From positions 3,694,001 to 3,746,000 of the forward strand of contig WPIO01000008.1 of the NCBI GenBank assembly GCA_009760855.2: a stretch of 52,000 nucleotides of DNA, given 5' to 3'. The notes under the pieces were generated by a model. The model was given only the letters and a program-made list of their open reading frames with translations. It made no database searches and had not been told where the DNA came from. Position 1 is the stretch's first letter. Each line of letters begins with the position of its first letter. Source of the DNA: Cristatella mucedo. Lineage: Eukaryota > Bryozoa > Phylactolaemata > Cristatellidae. Made by a program: the position numbers and the translations under genes. This document shows positions 38,466 through 49,639 of the stretch, one piece after another.

Positions 38466-38659
38466 CTCTGAATAATCGACGGTTGAAAAAGGAAATTCGA
38501 CTATGATTGGACTCAAATTGGTCGTACGCTATTGACGCAAAAAACCTGTAAGATTTCTTTATTAACCTGCTCATATAAGCTCCATTTTTCCTAAATTCTT
38601 CTAGAGGGAGTGAGTAGATATTTGAGTTCGCACTGCCAGTTAAAGCGTGAGTCCGGTCG

Positions 38660-38840
38660 ACTCAAGAGCCGGAGCCTTTACGTGTCGGGAGACAGGGTGA
38701 GAGGCGGCCCCCCCCCCTAGTGTCAGGAGACAGAGCAATCTGAGCCTTAAAGTGTCGGAGTGATGTGAGCCTTAAAATGTCGGTGTAATCTGAGCCTTAA
38801 AGTGTCAGAGCAATTTGAGCCTTAAAGTGTCGGAGCCGTT
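38660..38840. repeat. 25-bp minisatellite
   Basis: Units starting TGAGCCTTAAAGTGTCGGAG begin at 38741, 38766, 38791 and 38816, exactly 25 bp apart. Diverged relatives precede them from ~38660, with a 10-C run at ~38708. Confidence 0.85.
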
Positions 38841-38974
38841 AACCCTAACGTCAGCAGCTTCTTAACGCTTAAGCAGTTCTATCGCGAACTCGTATCGTCT
38901 ACAACACATTTACACGACTGCCCCAGATGGCGGAAGTCGGTGGTACTCTGTGCGACAGAAGCAGCTAATATCGC

Positions 38975-39065
38975 TAACGGTGAAGCATTAGTACATAACC
39001 GCGGGAGAACTAAATCTCTTCGTCTTAGGCACTTCACGTAGGCTGAAAAGGGAGCGCGAACACTG
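38975..39065 (-). mobile_element. LINE/SINE 3' end, diverged
   Basis: GTACATAACCGCGGGAGAACTAAATCTC and CTTAGGCACTTCACG match the terminal block with several changes. Confidence 0.4.
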
Positions 39066-39689
39066 ACTAGCGACTCTAAAACGTTCTGCTTCGTACCTCG
39101 GATAAGTAAATACCTGCAGAGGACGATTCGCTCGAGGCAGCGTAGCAGCCGCGAGCGCTGCGCTTGCAGTCTCAGCTTTGCTGCTGGAGTCTTCACAGAA
39201 ACTTCACGGCACGCGTAACGGTGCTAGTCCTCGTAGACGCATGGTGGACACTAGCGTTGCTAGTGCTTCGAAGCACAGCCGGCGAATCGTAGAAGTCGCA
39301 ACCGGTTTGGCAAGAATAGCGTACTGCGGCAAACAATGACACTCACATCTGAATCATAAGTTCATGCCTTAGCGAATTGCTACAAATTCCAAAGACAAAA
39401 GGCCTCACGCATACGGGACAAACTACAACGTGAACTTTGCTTACCAAGTTGCAGATGGCATTTTAATTGGTTAAACCATTACTTAGATGTATGTGCGGTT
39501 TCTAACGATGATAAATCAGAAACTGGATATAATCTCTACAATTGTCAGAATCTAGCCGATTAAGCATGGCGACGAATTAATATGGTGCGAAAAGCAGGCA
39601 AGTCTTTAGTTTCGCTGTAGACGTCATGCCGGAGAATGTCGGTCGGCAGAGCCAGGCGTGTTTTACAAAGTAATTGAGCGTAGAGGCTA

Positions 39690-39800
39690 ATAATAACAAT
39701 AGTAGAAATAGTAATGGATCATACGTTTGATTTAGCACCCTCGCAGAGAGGTCAATCTATTTCTAGGCACTTTTATTTGCTGCAAGGGAAGCTGGTTAGA
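39690..39800 (-). mobile_element. LINE 3' end, minus orientation
   Basis: AT-rich tail, TTTAGCACCCTCGCAGAGAG, TATTTCTAGGCACTTTTATT and TGCTGCAAGGGAAG. Confidence 0.6.
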
Positions 39801-40614
39801 GGCAAAACTAAAAGAGTAGAGTGATAGGAGGAGCGATTAGTGTGGTGGGAAGACGGAAAAGTACGCTGTTCGGATAAATTAGAGTCGGAGCCGCAGAGAA
39901 TGAAGTGACGGGTTAAGTTGTGACGTGACCTTAAGATTGATATGGCGCTTAGTGAGGAGTCGGTGCACGTATAAGTGCAATACGGCAGCTGTGAAGTTCG
40001 CGACAGACAAGGCTAGCTGGTGAGTTTTGTAACGATTGCAATGTTCGCATTGTGCAGACAGGAAGACCAGAAAGGGGAGGTACTGATGTCAATAGCTGCC
40101 ACAAAGATCATACGGCCATCACAAATGCGTTGGCTTGGTTGACTGTAGAACCCTTATCTAATAATGCCTGCATATTGGCCATTTTATCTACTTTAAAGAA
40201 GACATACTTGACTGTGGAGATGATCTGGTCATCTCGTAAAAGGCAACTTTAGATTAGCGAGCTCAGATTCCTGTCTCAGGGTATGAACGACGATGACGCT
40301 GAGGAAATTTAAAGGAGTTGAGGAGGAGTTTCTGAAAAATACTGCAAGTTTGCCCTTAAATATAAGGAGCTGCTGTGGACAGAACGCCACCACATACAGC
40401 TCGGCTATTTTTCACCAGTTTCCTTCCAATCTGCACTTTTCGGTGAACCTTCGAAGCTCACAGTACTAAATGATTCAATTCACTTGCGTAGAATTAAATT
40501 TTGATCTGCGAGCAAATGTTGTGCACCAGAGGAGAACGGCCAAGCAATACACGATCAAACTAGAGGTCTCGATGAGATACTCAAATAGAGTTACGCCCGG
40601 CACTTTGTACTGTG
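39801..40614. other. Intergenic, no gene recognised
   Basis: Nothing identified. Confidence 0.3.
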
Positions 40615-40692
40615 CATTGGAAAAGTAGTTCTTTCCAGCACTGTGCACTGTGCATATCGCCGGAAGGAACTACTTTCTGCAGTTAGCCAATG
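40615..40692. repeat. 78-nt foldback
   Basis: Arms AAAGTAGTTCTTTCC (40622-40636) and GGAAGGAACTACTTT (40662-40676) pair at 14 of 15 positions; outer CATTGG/CCAATG also pair. The size is pre-miRNA-like, but the outer stem is asymmetric by ten bases. No known family. Confidence 0.5.
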
Positions 40693-41013
40693 ATAAAACT
40701 AAATCGCAGAACCTCAGACATATCGACAGAACAAATGGACGAGCGGGCTGTAGCTCATCGGAGCCTCGCTGTCGCGATCCTTAATTGAGGCCTTTAAAAA
40801 CAAAAGTGTGCCTACCTGCGTGCCGCGGCGGCTTCTTAGTCTGAACGGAGCGGAGCCGTTGACACCTAAAGCGGCAGCTAGTCAATGAGCGTTACAGCGA
40901 GCGAAATGCAGATCGGCCGCCGGGGTTGGTGACCGGCTTCGGTGGGTCGTGGCTGCCTCGAAGCTGCCAGTAGTTAGCGAACAGTTAAAAGTGCATGCTA
41001 GCAGCGTTCGAGC

Positions 41014-41050
41014 TCATTGGCCCTCGAGTACGGCACTTGAGGGCCAATGA
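41014..41050. repeat. 37-nt near-perfect hairpin
   Basis: Sixteen-base arms (TCATTGGCCCTCGAGT / ACTTGAGGGCCAATGA) flank ACGGC. All positions pair on the plus strand with one G-T wobble. Confidence 0.65.
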
Positions 41051-41246
41051 TGCGCTCGCTTACGTAACATTCACGAGGGTTCGCTTTGCGTAGCTATCCC
41101 ATGATTCGTTCTTAGCTCGCTCGTAGCTTTCCCGTTAGCCATTCGGCAGCCTCTGACGACGCTCTTGGAAGTCCGAAAAATAGAAGTTTGACGAACTGAG
41201 CGCTCGTGGGCTTATATTTCGCGGCACCTGACGAGGACACATTACA

Positions 41247-41453
41247 ATGGCATCAACTCGAAAGAGTGCTCGGAAGAAGCCTTCCCGCATTGGCCTGCTA
41301 GATAGCGTCGGACGGATTTTTCGAGTGAATCACTCCCGTCGGAAGGCTTCCGGTGCCACTCGGCTTTCATTAATTGAACGTGGAATCAGCCCAGCTCGGT
41401 CAGTGCTGCGACTAACTATCGCCCAGCGCTGTAGCGCTAGGAGCACGGCTTGA
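41247..41453 (+). CDS. Candidate small basic ORF (uncertain)
   Basis: 68 codons from an ATG in a good animal context (ACAATGG). The product is Arg/Ser-rich (begins MASTRKSARKKPSRIGLLDS). No domain recognised, no signal peptide or membrane segment. It could be the first exon of a gene, a short peptide, or chance. A (GA)n block follows directly. Confidence 0.2.
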   Translation: MASTRKSARKKPSRIGLLDSVGRIFRVNHSRRKASGATRLSLIERGISPARSVLRLTIAQRCSARSTA

Positions 41454-41487
41454 GCGAAAATTTACCGAAACGCCATCCACACATTCA

Positions 41488-41620
41488 CACAGAGAGAGAG
41501 ACAGAGACAGAGACAGAGAGGCAGACGGACGGAGACGGACGGAGACGGACGGAGACAAACAGACATTGAGACACAGAGAGACACAGAGATAGAGATGGGA
41601 CTAGATATTAGGAGAGAGAA

Positions 41621-41666
<46 letters not shown>

Positions 41667-41695
41667 GGAGAGAGAGAGAGGGAGAGAGAGAGTTC
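41488..41695. repeat. (GA)n with GGACGGA units
   Basis: CAGAGA and ACGGACGGAG repeats, then GA to ~41695. Confidence 0.9.
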
Positions 41696-41878
41696 GCGCT
41701 GGCGCCCACGAGACCGCTACAGAAGTAACGGATAAGTGTGAGGGTCCACTGAAAGTGGCTTTGGGAGAAAGAGAAAATAAATTTTAAAGTTGCCTGACTC
41801 GTCTTTAAATCAATCGCAATTCCAAGTCCAATCTTTCCCTAAGCTATTCAAAATGATCTCCCAAATAACTCGCCGTCC

Positions 41879-42003
41879 TGGTTTGGACCAGGGGTAAGTG
41901 CTCGCCTTTGACCACCGAGGTTGTGGGCTCGAGCCCTGCCGCAGATATGAATTGCCTAGATAGAGAGATTAAGATATCTCTGGGCGCTATAGATTGATGA
42001 AGT
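41879..42003 (+). mobile_element. SINE family A
   Basis: TGGTTTGGACCAGGGGTAAG head, GTGGGCTCGAGCCCTGCC B-box region, AGAGATTAAGATATCTCTGG and GCGCTATAG terminus. Confidence 0.75.
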
Positions 42004-42780
42004 ATATTTTTAATACAAACCATCTAGAAACCTTGAGATATGCACCAAAACATAAGCTTGCCTTTCAACTTAGCAGTGCGTGCCTTAAGACATTTGTAAC
42101 TGATTTTTCTACTCTGAAGGCAGGAGCGCCGCCAATTCTCAATTAATTCTTTATGGAAGGCCTGAATCTTCGGCAGAGTGCGCTGAAATTAAAACTTCTC
42201 CAAGTCAGATATCGTAGTGGGCGACTCGGTAAAAAAGGGGCGAAGGGAGCTGCAGCAGGCGACCTCACTCGCCACACCCTTATTGGATGGCCCATGGGTC
42301 ATCTGTCATGCCTCGACAGATTCCTTATGCTTCGGCGCTATACGCACTCACTTTGAAAGTGTTGTCATCGGCCAAAAATAGCTGCAATTCAACTGCCTAC
42401 AGTTCGCATCCAAGTACCAAAGGTAAACCAACTGCCTCGAGACATTCGAGGGGTAGAGAAATGCGATTTTACCTGTAGTGAGAAAATGTTGCCCCCGAAA
42501 CCGCATTCGAGGCGCTGTCGCGTGTCGCCGTTCGTAGTGGATCGATCGACAGGCTGAGATCCGAGAAGAGATGGGTGAGCATTTCAGAGCGGAGTGGAGA
42601 AAATCCTTTCATTCGCCAAGAGCGAGGACTCGCCAAGACTTGAGACGCGAGTCTTGCCATGGAGAGACGAGCAACGCACTAGCCCCTCCCGCCCCGGCTG
42701 CCGATTGCTACGAGACTCTCCAATGCACGAGGGCTCGGCTGGCACACACACAATAGGTTAGCAGCTGACGACCGGGCGAA
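42004..42780. other. Intergenic, no gene recognised
   Basis: Nothing identified. Confidence 0.3.
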
Positions 42781-43380
42781 TTAATTATTAATAATGATGA
42801 AAAATGTGCACAGCACCTGCGAGAGCCACATCTCTATCTAGGCACTTGAGCTGAAAAGACAGCATGTCAATTGGTTAGCGCATAAAGTGAACAGTGCCAG
42901 TGAGCATAAGCGTACGCAGGAGATTCGCAGGGATGGAGTGAATGGTGTGTGGAAGAGATCGACTACCTAGTTCCTTTCAATTGTCGTCAAGTCACGGGGT
43001 TGTCGTGGGACGTTGGTCGGAGGTGAATTCCAAGCGTTGGGAGCAGACGAACTAAAGATGCGGTCTCCAAAGGATTTGAATTTGGCTAATGAAGCACGGC
43101 CAAGCGAATTGATTCAAAAGAACCGGTAGTACGCTGCCTAGTCTGATTGCGAGGTAATTCACACAAGCAGGTCGGAGCAAGAGGATGAAGGGACACAAAA
43201 ATGAGTGACGGAGCCTTGACTTGAAGTCGATACGCTGCTCGATGAGAAGCCAATGTACTGTGGGAAGAAATGGTGTAATGTGGCAGTTGCCAAGTGTGTG
43301 ACGCGCTAGCAGAGTTTTGCCCCATCGGTTGCCAAGGCAGCCAAAGTAGGCTCAGACGGAATCTCTGGTAGGCCAGGCTG
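42781..43380 (-). mobile_element. LINE ORF2 3' region with tail, decayed
   Basis: The 3' end at the left (AT-rich tail, CAGCACCTGCGAGAG, TCTAGGCACTTGAG) carries the shared terminal block. Upstream on the minus strand, TVHWLLIEQRIDFKSRL followed by ILLLRPACVN-type sequence matches the HWLPxxxRIDFK segment of CR1-like ORF2. Frames are broken. Confidence 0.7.
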
Positions 43381-43498
43381 GAAGCTACTACACTATTGAC
43401 GTTGACGTCGTGCCTAGCCGCTGAGAGAGGAGAGGAGGCATGCGTGAGTATCTGGACACATTGTTGGGGTAACAGTATTTAAAGGCTGAATATGCACA

Positions 43499-43541
43499 AC
43501 ACAAACACACACACACACACACACGCACGCACGCACGCACG

Positions 43542-43590
<49 letters not shown>

Positions 43591-43592
43591 CG

Positions 43593-43624
<32 letters not shown>

Positions 43625-43690
43625 GTTATATATATATATATATATTATATATATATAGTTATATATATATGTAGTTATATATATACATCT
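43499..43690. repeat. (CA)n, (CG/CA)n and (TA)n compound microsatellite
   Basis: CA runs with a CGCACGCACG core at ~43523-43550, a second CA run, then TATATA interrupted by GTTA to ~43690. Confidence 0.95.
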
Positions 43691-45328
43691 GAGTATATGT
43701 GTATCAATGAAAACATTAGCGGAAGTCCAAGTCTTGGAGTGCAGTATATGCTCAAGTATACCAAAATATCGAGAGCAGGAAGGTATCTTATTTAAGGCAC
43801 TTAAGAGTGAACAGAATAAAGAGATCTCTTCCAAAGAGCTCAAATGCTCTCCAGATGCGCTGAAGTACGTATATGACATACAGCGCTCGTGTATGACACT
43901 CGCACATGAAATTTTTCTTGTAGCATGAGATATTCTTAAAGGCTAAACTTAGTTTGTGTGAAAATCAGATTGTCATACATTGAAACCTTTGCATACGCTA
44001 AGGGTTTTCGATCCGCATTTCCACACGATCCACATTTCCGCCACTAGCGTCATCTTATGTTGGAAGCGCGTTCGTTTGCTGATGCTTGCGTGGCCAAGCT
44101 GCCGCAACTAAAGAATATCTAAGTAATCCTCACGCTTTTTTGCCGACCAGTTGACCTGGGAGTCGTCAGACGGCAATTACTGGAGCTACGGAGCGAAGGG
44201 AGCTGCACGCTAAAGGCGTCTATACTGTGGCCATTCACTAGGCGGCCAGCAACCCAGGATGCATTCCAAGTTTCACAGCAGGATCCATTTTAGGGGGCTT
44301 CAGATGACTTGGCGCACCCATTTTGGCGGCCAATCTCGTAGCAAGAAGCAGTTTAACAGACCTCAAACGGCTCAACTGCAGCCTGCTCCGCTCATGCCAA
44401 TCTTGATAAGTGCTGCACGTAAGAGCACCATAAAAACTTGCCTTAAACTGAGCTGATTCCATCCAAAACGCAGGAGCTTCAAGAAAAAATTAAAAATGAC
44501 CATTTCGCTGGCGCTAGTCAGTGGTGGTGGCGAAGCAAACGCCGCTAAACCTCCGCGTCTTTCTTTGGGTTTGCTGAGAGTTGCCAATGAACGATGTTGG
44601 ACCAGGCCTTTGCGCACTCAAAAGAAAATAGCTGTACGATCAGGTTTCACGAGCCCTTTCAAAGCTAACGTTGCCCTTAACGAGTCCAGGGTATCCACGC
44701 TGTTAGAAGTCCGGCTGTGAAGTACCGCAGTAACGCAGCCCATTGCTCAGCCACAGCCAGGATAGACTAACATCTGCGAAATGTTCAGCGCCTGATGGAG
44801 GTACTTATTGTTTTTGGTCCAATTCTATTAATGTACGCTTGCAGATTGCTTGCTGATTTCGTATGGAAAAATACTTACACGGCTAGGCGTGGCCAACATG
44901 TCTTCTTCCAGTAGGGCGGATAATTACGAAATTACCAATTGAAGATGCGAGCCTCTCACGTTCTTCAGCGACAGTTTGTCTACTCAGCCGGGCCAGTCGG
45001 AAAATAAATAGCAATTTCCCCATCCGAGCAATGCTTGATTTTTTAGGTTTGCACACCAGAGGACACTAGCTATTAATGTATATTAGCAAGCGAATGACAT
45101 AGTGAATTTGACACGTCGTTCATAGCTGTAGCTGGTTCGATGTGTCTTTAATGAACACCATGTAGCCTGGTTGTCCCTGCAGCATGCCTCACCCCTCCTC
45201 CCCCTCGCCGCAGCTCGCTGGACCGCCGAAGTGTGGCCTTTACTCGTGGTATGCCAGTCACAAGCGGTTGTCACTCTCGTCGTCTTGGCTTTCTTTTGCC
45301 GCATCTGTATGTAATTATATATAATATA
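43691..45328. other. Intergenic, no gene recognised
   Basis: Frames at 43707-43928 and 44238-44720 have no recognised domain. Confidence 0.35.
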
Positions 45329-45454
45329 TAATTCATTTGTGAAATGCCTCAAGATAGCCTAATCTCTATTCGGGCACTTTACACATGCCACGTTCTTGAG
45401 CCCACGACCTCGGCCGGGGCAGCACCTTAGCCACTGGGCCAAGCCAGTGGGGCA
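45329..45454 (-). mobile_element. SINE family A, near full length
   Basis: Minus-strand head TGGCTTGGCCCAGTGGCTAA, GGCCGAGGTCGTGGGCTCAAG, CCGAATAGAGATTAGGCTAT and a short AT tail. Confidence 0.75.
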
Positions 45455-45734
45455 ATCTATGTTAGGAGGTCTTGTAGATGCCATCAAGTGTGCAGTTGGC
45501 ATGAACAATGCACTTGATTATGGTATTCCTGAATCGGCCCCCCGCTTTGGCTGCGGATTCGATACTCCTGCGCAATAAGTTCCGAGTATCAGGTCTGCAG
45601 TTTTTGATGGCCAAGTTTTTTCTTTCGCATCCGGCGTTTGGTTCAGCACCCCTGATAGTCTTAAATGCTGTCTGTGTCTATGTGCGTGTACATGTAAGTG
45701 TAGGTGCACCGAATCTACGAAGAGCATTTCACCA
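45455..45734. other. Intergenic
   Basis: Nothing identified. Confidence 0.3.
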
Positions 45735-45832
45735 TTCAATCGAGCTTCCCTTTGCAACAAATGTAAAGCGCCTAGAAAGAGACTGAGTTCTCTGAGGGCA
45801 CTTTATCAAGTGTATTATTATTAACATTAAGA
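45735..45832 (+). mobile_element. LINE 3' end, plus orientation
   Basis: CTTCCCTTTGCAACAAATG, CGCCTAGAAAGAGACTGAG, TTCTCTGAGGGCAC, then (ATT)n. Confidence 0.7.
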
Positions 45833-46684
45833 GCATAAAGAGGTCTAGCAAGGCAACAGGCTGTAGCTATTATACTGTTTATCGGGTCTTGTATCTGTTC
45901 ACCTGGAGCAAAGTGTGCCCCTTGCAGACAGGAACACCTGCTGCAGACTAGACAGCGAGTAATCCTTAGTCAGGATTACGTGCTTCTGAGGATCTCACAG
46001 AAGTCCAAGCATTGATTAAGGGGGGCGTCTGAGGACGAAAGGACCAACTGGTACTTGTTATTTGGAATTACTCCAAACAGGATTACTTAGGAGCGACGTA
46101 GCCAGGTGACTCTGTAGGCGGCTCTGTCAATGCATTCATAGAGCACAGTCAATAAGCTAGTGAACCGAGTGACAGTGAGGGTCACGTGACCATATGCAAC
46201 TTGCTCTGCATTGGCATTCTGAGCCTGCCTGATACTTTTTGAGTGTTCGGAAACTAGATTTTCAGTGGCCCGCACAAATCGAGCTGCTTTAAAAAGGGAC
46301 ACATTCGTAGTGACCGAAATTAGGTTAAACTGAAATGAGGTAGAGTGCGAGACCGGATGTTGAGCGGGAAAAGTAGTGTCTCTGAGAGAGCGACTGACTT
46401 TTCAAAGACTACGGACTTCTCTGTCTACGTGCGTCACACGAGCGTGTACGCGACCATTGTCTACAGGCACGATATGATTGGAGGCTGATTTCGCGCTGCG
46501 GCTGGCGAGTCGCTGTTATGAGCTAGGGACCAAATCCTTTTCACTAACATAATAAGTAATGAGTTCTACGTCCTCCAAGCCGCGTGACCTCGAGATACTG
46601 GCGGAACCTCGCGATGGTAGCGGATTTTAGACGCAGCTCCAACGCGTGCAAGCAGACGAATCCGTGGCTCTAGGGCAGCTTATT
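45833..46684. other. Intergenic, no gene recognised
   Basis: Nothing identified. Confidence 0.3.
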
Positions 46685-46789
46685 AAAATAAATAACTTAA
46701 TCCCTTGTACAGCGCCCTAAGAGAATTTAATCTCTATTTGGGCGCTTTACACATGCCGCGGTGCTCGAGCCCACGACCTCAGCCATCCC
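46685..46789 (-). mobile_element. SINE family A, head truncated
   Basis: CTTGTACAGCGCCCTAAGAG terminus, GGGCGCTTTACACATGCCGC, GGTGCTCGAGCCCACGACC B-box region. The A-box head is absent; a LINE fragment follows almost directly. Confidence 0.7.
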
Positions 46790-46799
46790 ATCGACAGGC

Positions 46800-47937
46800 A
46801 TACGAGAACTACTGCAAATCTAATCGATTCTAGCAAAGGCCAAGTCTAGCTTCTATAAAAAAAATGTTGATTCACAGATGCACAATCCAAAAATGCTGAT
46901 ATCGACGATCAACAATCTCCTTAACCGCTCCCAGGTTAACTCCTTACCTAGTGATCGTTGTGACGATCTAACTGATCGCTTCTCTAGCTTCTTTGTGAAA
47001 AAGATAGACAAGATCAGGGAGTCCGCCCAGTCTCCCTTCTAACATTCCTATAAGAGACACTGGAACGAGTCGTGGCAGACCATCTGAACTCATATAGTGA
47101 AACTCCAAACCTTTCTAGTAATTTTTAGTCTGGCTTTAGAGATAATCACTCCACAGAGTCAGCATTGCTTCGGGTGTACAACCACCTACTTAGGAATGCA
47201 GGCATAGGTAGAGTATCTCTGCTTGTTTCGCTCAATCTTCGGCAGATTTTGATAATATTGATCACCAAGTCCTTCTTGATCACCTGTCACCTGGGCGTCA
47301 CTGGCACTGCACTGCAACGGTTCAAGTCCTATCTCAGTGGGAGACTCCCGAGTATTGATGTGAATGGACACAGATCATCCGAGGAGCCTCTAAAATATAG
47401 GGTACCTCTGGGTTCTGTGCTTGGTCCCGTTCTTTTCATGGTTTATACTCTTCCTCTTGCGGTTGTGATTGGTAGGCACAATCTAAGCTTTCACTTCTAC
47501 ACGGATGACACTCAGTTGTACCTTTGCCTTTTTCTCCTCCCAGACCTCCGGCACGTTGAATTGGAGGCAATCTATTGGAGACCGTACCTTTACTTCGTAT
47601 GCTCCCAAAGCCTGGAACTCACTTCCGACTTGCGTCACGACATCTCCTGACTTGTCCACATTTAAAAATAAACTAAAAACGCATCTATTTATTAAAGCAT
47701 TTAGTGGGTCCATATGATTCGTCGTATACATGCTTATTCGCGCTGACGCTTCGCATGCTGCCACTAACCATATTAGCATGCTGACCCTGTGCATGTTACG
47801 CTTAATCATGCTATGCTTGTCATATGGCATGTTACCACTAGCCATTCAATCGTTCTTCCTTTGCAGCAAATCTAAAGTGCCTAAAAAGAGACTGAGTTCT
47901 CTGAGGACGCTATATAAAAGGTATTATTATTATTATT
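46800..47937 (+). pseudogene. LINE reverse transcriptase, frameshifted and internally deleted
   Basis: Readable pieces in order: FFVKKIDKIRES (pre-RT linker), QSGF-like FRDNHSTESALLRVYN, DFDNIDHQVLLDHLS (one frame), GVTGTALQRFKSYLSG (another), GSVLGPVLFMVYTLPL, FYTDDTQLYL, then abruptly GDRTFTSYAPKAWNSLP and FKNKLKTHLFIKAF. YTDD stands where related elements have YADD. Sequence between the catalytic block and the C-terminus is missing, so the copy is dead. The 3' UTR runs to the shared terminus and (ATT)n tail. CR1/L2/Rex1-type by motif. Confidence 0.85.
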
Positions 47938-47938
47938 A

Positions 47939-47993
47939 CCTTGACCTTGGTTAGAGACGAACCCTTCACTACTGGGCTAAACCAGCAAGGCAT
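47939..47993 (-). mobile_element. SINE family A, head only
   Basis: Minus-strand TGGTTTAGCCCAGTAGTGAA head directly abuts the LINE tail. The body is missing. Confidence 0.5.
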
Positions 47994-48474
47994 AGCACAA
48001 GATCAGGGCCTTGCATTCAAAATCCGCTCGTAAATGATCTTTGGGCCTCTAAAAACTAACTTTTTAGTCGAACTTTACTTTTTGCATAAATGATAACGAT
48101 TCAAACTTTCGCAAAACGAGGTGCGGCCATTTTAAAGCAGCTCAGGAGCCTTTTTCTGTCGGTGCTGATTGGGCGGCCATGATTTGAGTGTGCCACCGGA
48201 TATGGCTGCTACTTCTTTTGAGAAGGAGCAAAAGAATTTTTACGCAAGAGAGTCAGACGAGGTCTGCCGCCAGGTGGCGCACGTCTGATGCGTGACTTCA
48301 CGGTCTCTCTCTGTGGATCTAGAATTATGCTAAAAAGAAAGCACTGCTCGCGTATCCACGTTTCTGGTCTCTTGTAGGTCTCTTGAGAGCTTTGCAAGTG
48401 CGAGTAGCGGCTCTAAGACGAAAGTCTTTCGAATAAAACACAGCGCACGCTGGTCCTACCTAACAAAGTTGGTA

Positions 48475-48476
<2 letters not shown>
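47994..48476. other. Intergenic
   Basis: Nothing identified. Confidence 0.3.
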
Positions 48477-48560
<84 letters not shown>

Positions 48561-48573
48561 GTCTCTGTCTCTC
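48477..48573. repeat. (CT)n microsatellite
   Basis: Uninterrupted CT to ~48554, then (TCTGTC)n. Confidence 0.95.
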
Positions 48574-49036
48574 TTTGGGAAAGACACTGTGAAGTTTATG
48601 ACACTGACGCTCGCTGCCCAGATGCCCTAACGTTAATTTTTTTTTAAATAATGCTTTCAATTCCGTTTTGAAAGAGCCTAAATTGAAGCCTGCTGACACC
48701 CGTCGGTCAAAGAAAGTTTGCTTACCGTTTCCCGAAGAGCCTGACGGCGGTGCACGTCGACGTCGCCCCGCTCGGCTGCAGGCATCTTAACGCAGGACTG
48801 AAAGGGAATTACTCCCCAGACACGCTTAAATATGCGATCGTACCCTTTCGAAGAAAAGGTATCCCCTTCTGAAAACCGACCACAGTCGTGCTATCGGAAG
48901 GCGTTCTAGACTAGCAGCCTTTTTAGCTTCCAAAAATGGCTCATTTCGAGAAGCTCAGTCTGCGAGAATCTTCGAGAGTCTGACGAGCCTACGGGTAACG
49001 TGTGCGCTCTGCAGAGTCTCTCTGCGCACCTGCTAC
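48574..49036. other. Intergenic
   Basis: Nothing identified. Confidence 0.3.
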
Positions 49037-49084
49037 GCACAGTCTATGAACGCGTGCTGTGCACAGTCTATGAACGCGTGCTGT
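49037..49084. repeat. Perfect 24-bp tandem duplication
   Basis: GCACAGTCTATGAACGCGTG plus CTGT occurs at 49037-49060 and again, identical, at 49061-49084. Confidence 0.9.
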
Positions 49085-49114
49085 ACGCCTGCAGTTCGAG
49101 TTGCCGTGAGTAAT

Positions 49115-49196
49115 TTCTAATAATAATAATAATAATAATAATGATAATGGACTTGATAAAGCGCCCTCAGAGAACTCAATCTCTCTCTAGGCCTAA
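49115..49196 (-). mobile_element. LINE 3' end, minus orientation
   Basis: (TAA)n tail, GGACTTGATAAAGCGCCCTC and CAATCTCTCTCTAGGC; truncated soon after. Confidence 0.65.
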
Positions 49197-49439
49197 ATGC
49201 TTGATACGTTGGAAAGAAGAGCCGATTGGATATCTAGCCGGTGCAGATGTGAATGCTTGAGACATCTAACTCTTGTCCTGCGATATCAGCAGTCGCTGAA
49301 GAGTTAAGTGATAGCGACTGAACCATCAGTCGGACTCACGTGCGTCGTAACGCTGTCAAGGTATCCGAAAGATTTCGTAACTTTAGTGACAAAAAGACAC
49401 ATATATTCAGTATGTACGTATGCTGTATAGGGCATACAG

Positions 49440-49555
49440 ATGTATGTATAAATAGAAATGTAAATTATGTAAATATAAATATAAATGTAAGTGATATAAA
49501 TATAAATATACACTTATACATACACATACACATACATATAAATATATATATATCG
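49440..49555. repeat. AT-rich (AAATAT)n/(CATA)n tract
   Basis: Imperfect ATATAA and ACATAC units. Confidence 0.85.
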
Positions 49556-49639
49556 CCGAGAGGAACCCACGAGCTCAAACTCCAGAGGCTCAAGTCGTGC
49601 CAAATCATCCATTTCGACAGCTGAGTTCAGCACCGCTCG

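Noticed and set aside
38660-38840. Evenly spaced repeats that could suggest a CRISPR array
   Set aside because: The whole 25-bp unit repeats without unique spacers, and the context is an animal genome.
40748-40790. A-box-like TAGCTCATCGG suggesting a tRNA or SINE head
   Set aside because: No B box or tRNA folding follows at a proper distance.
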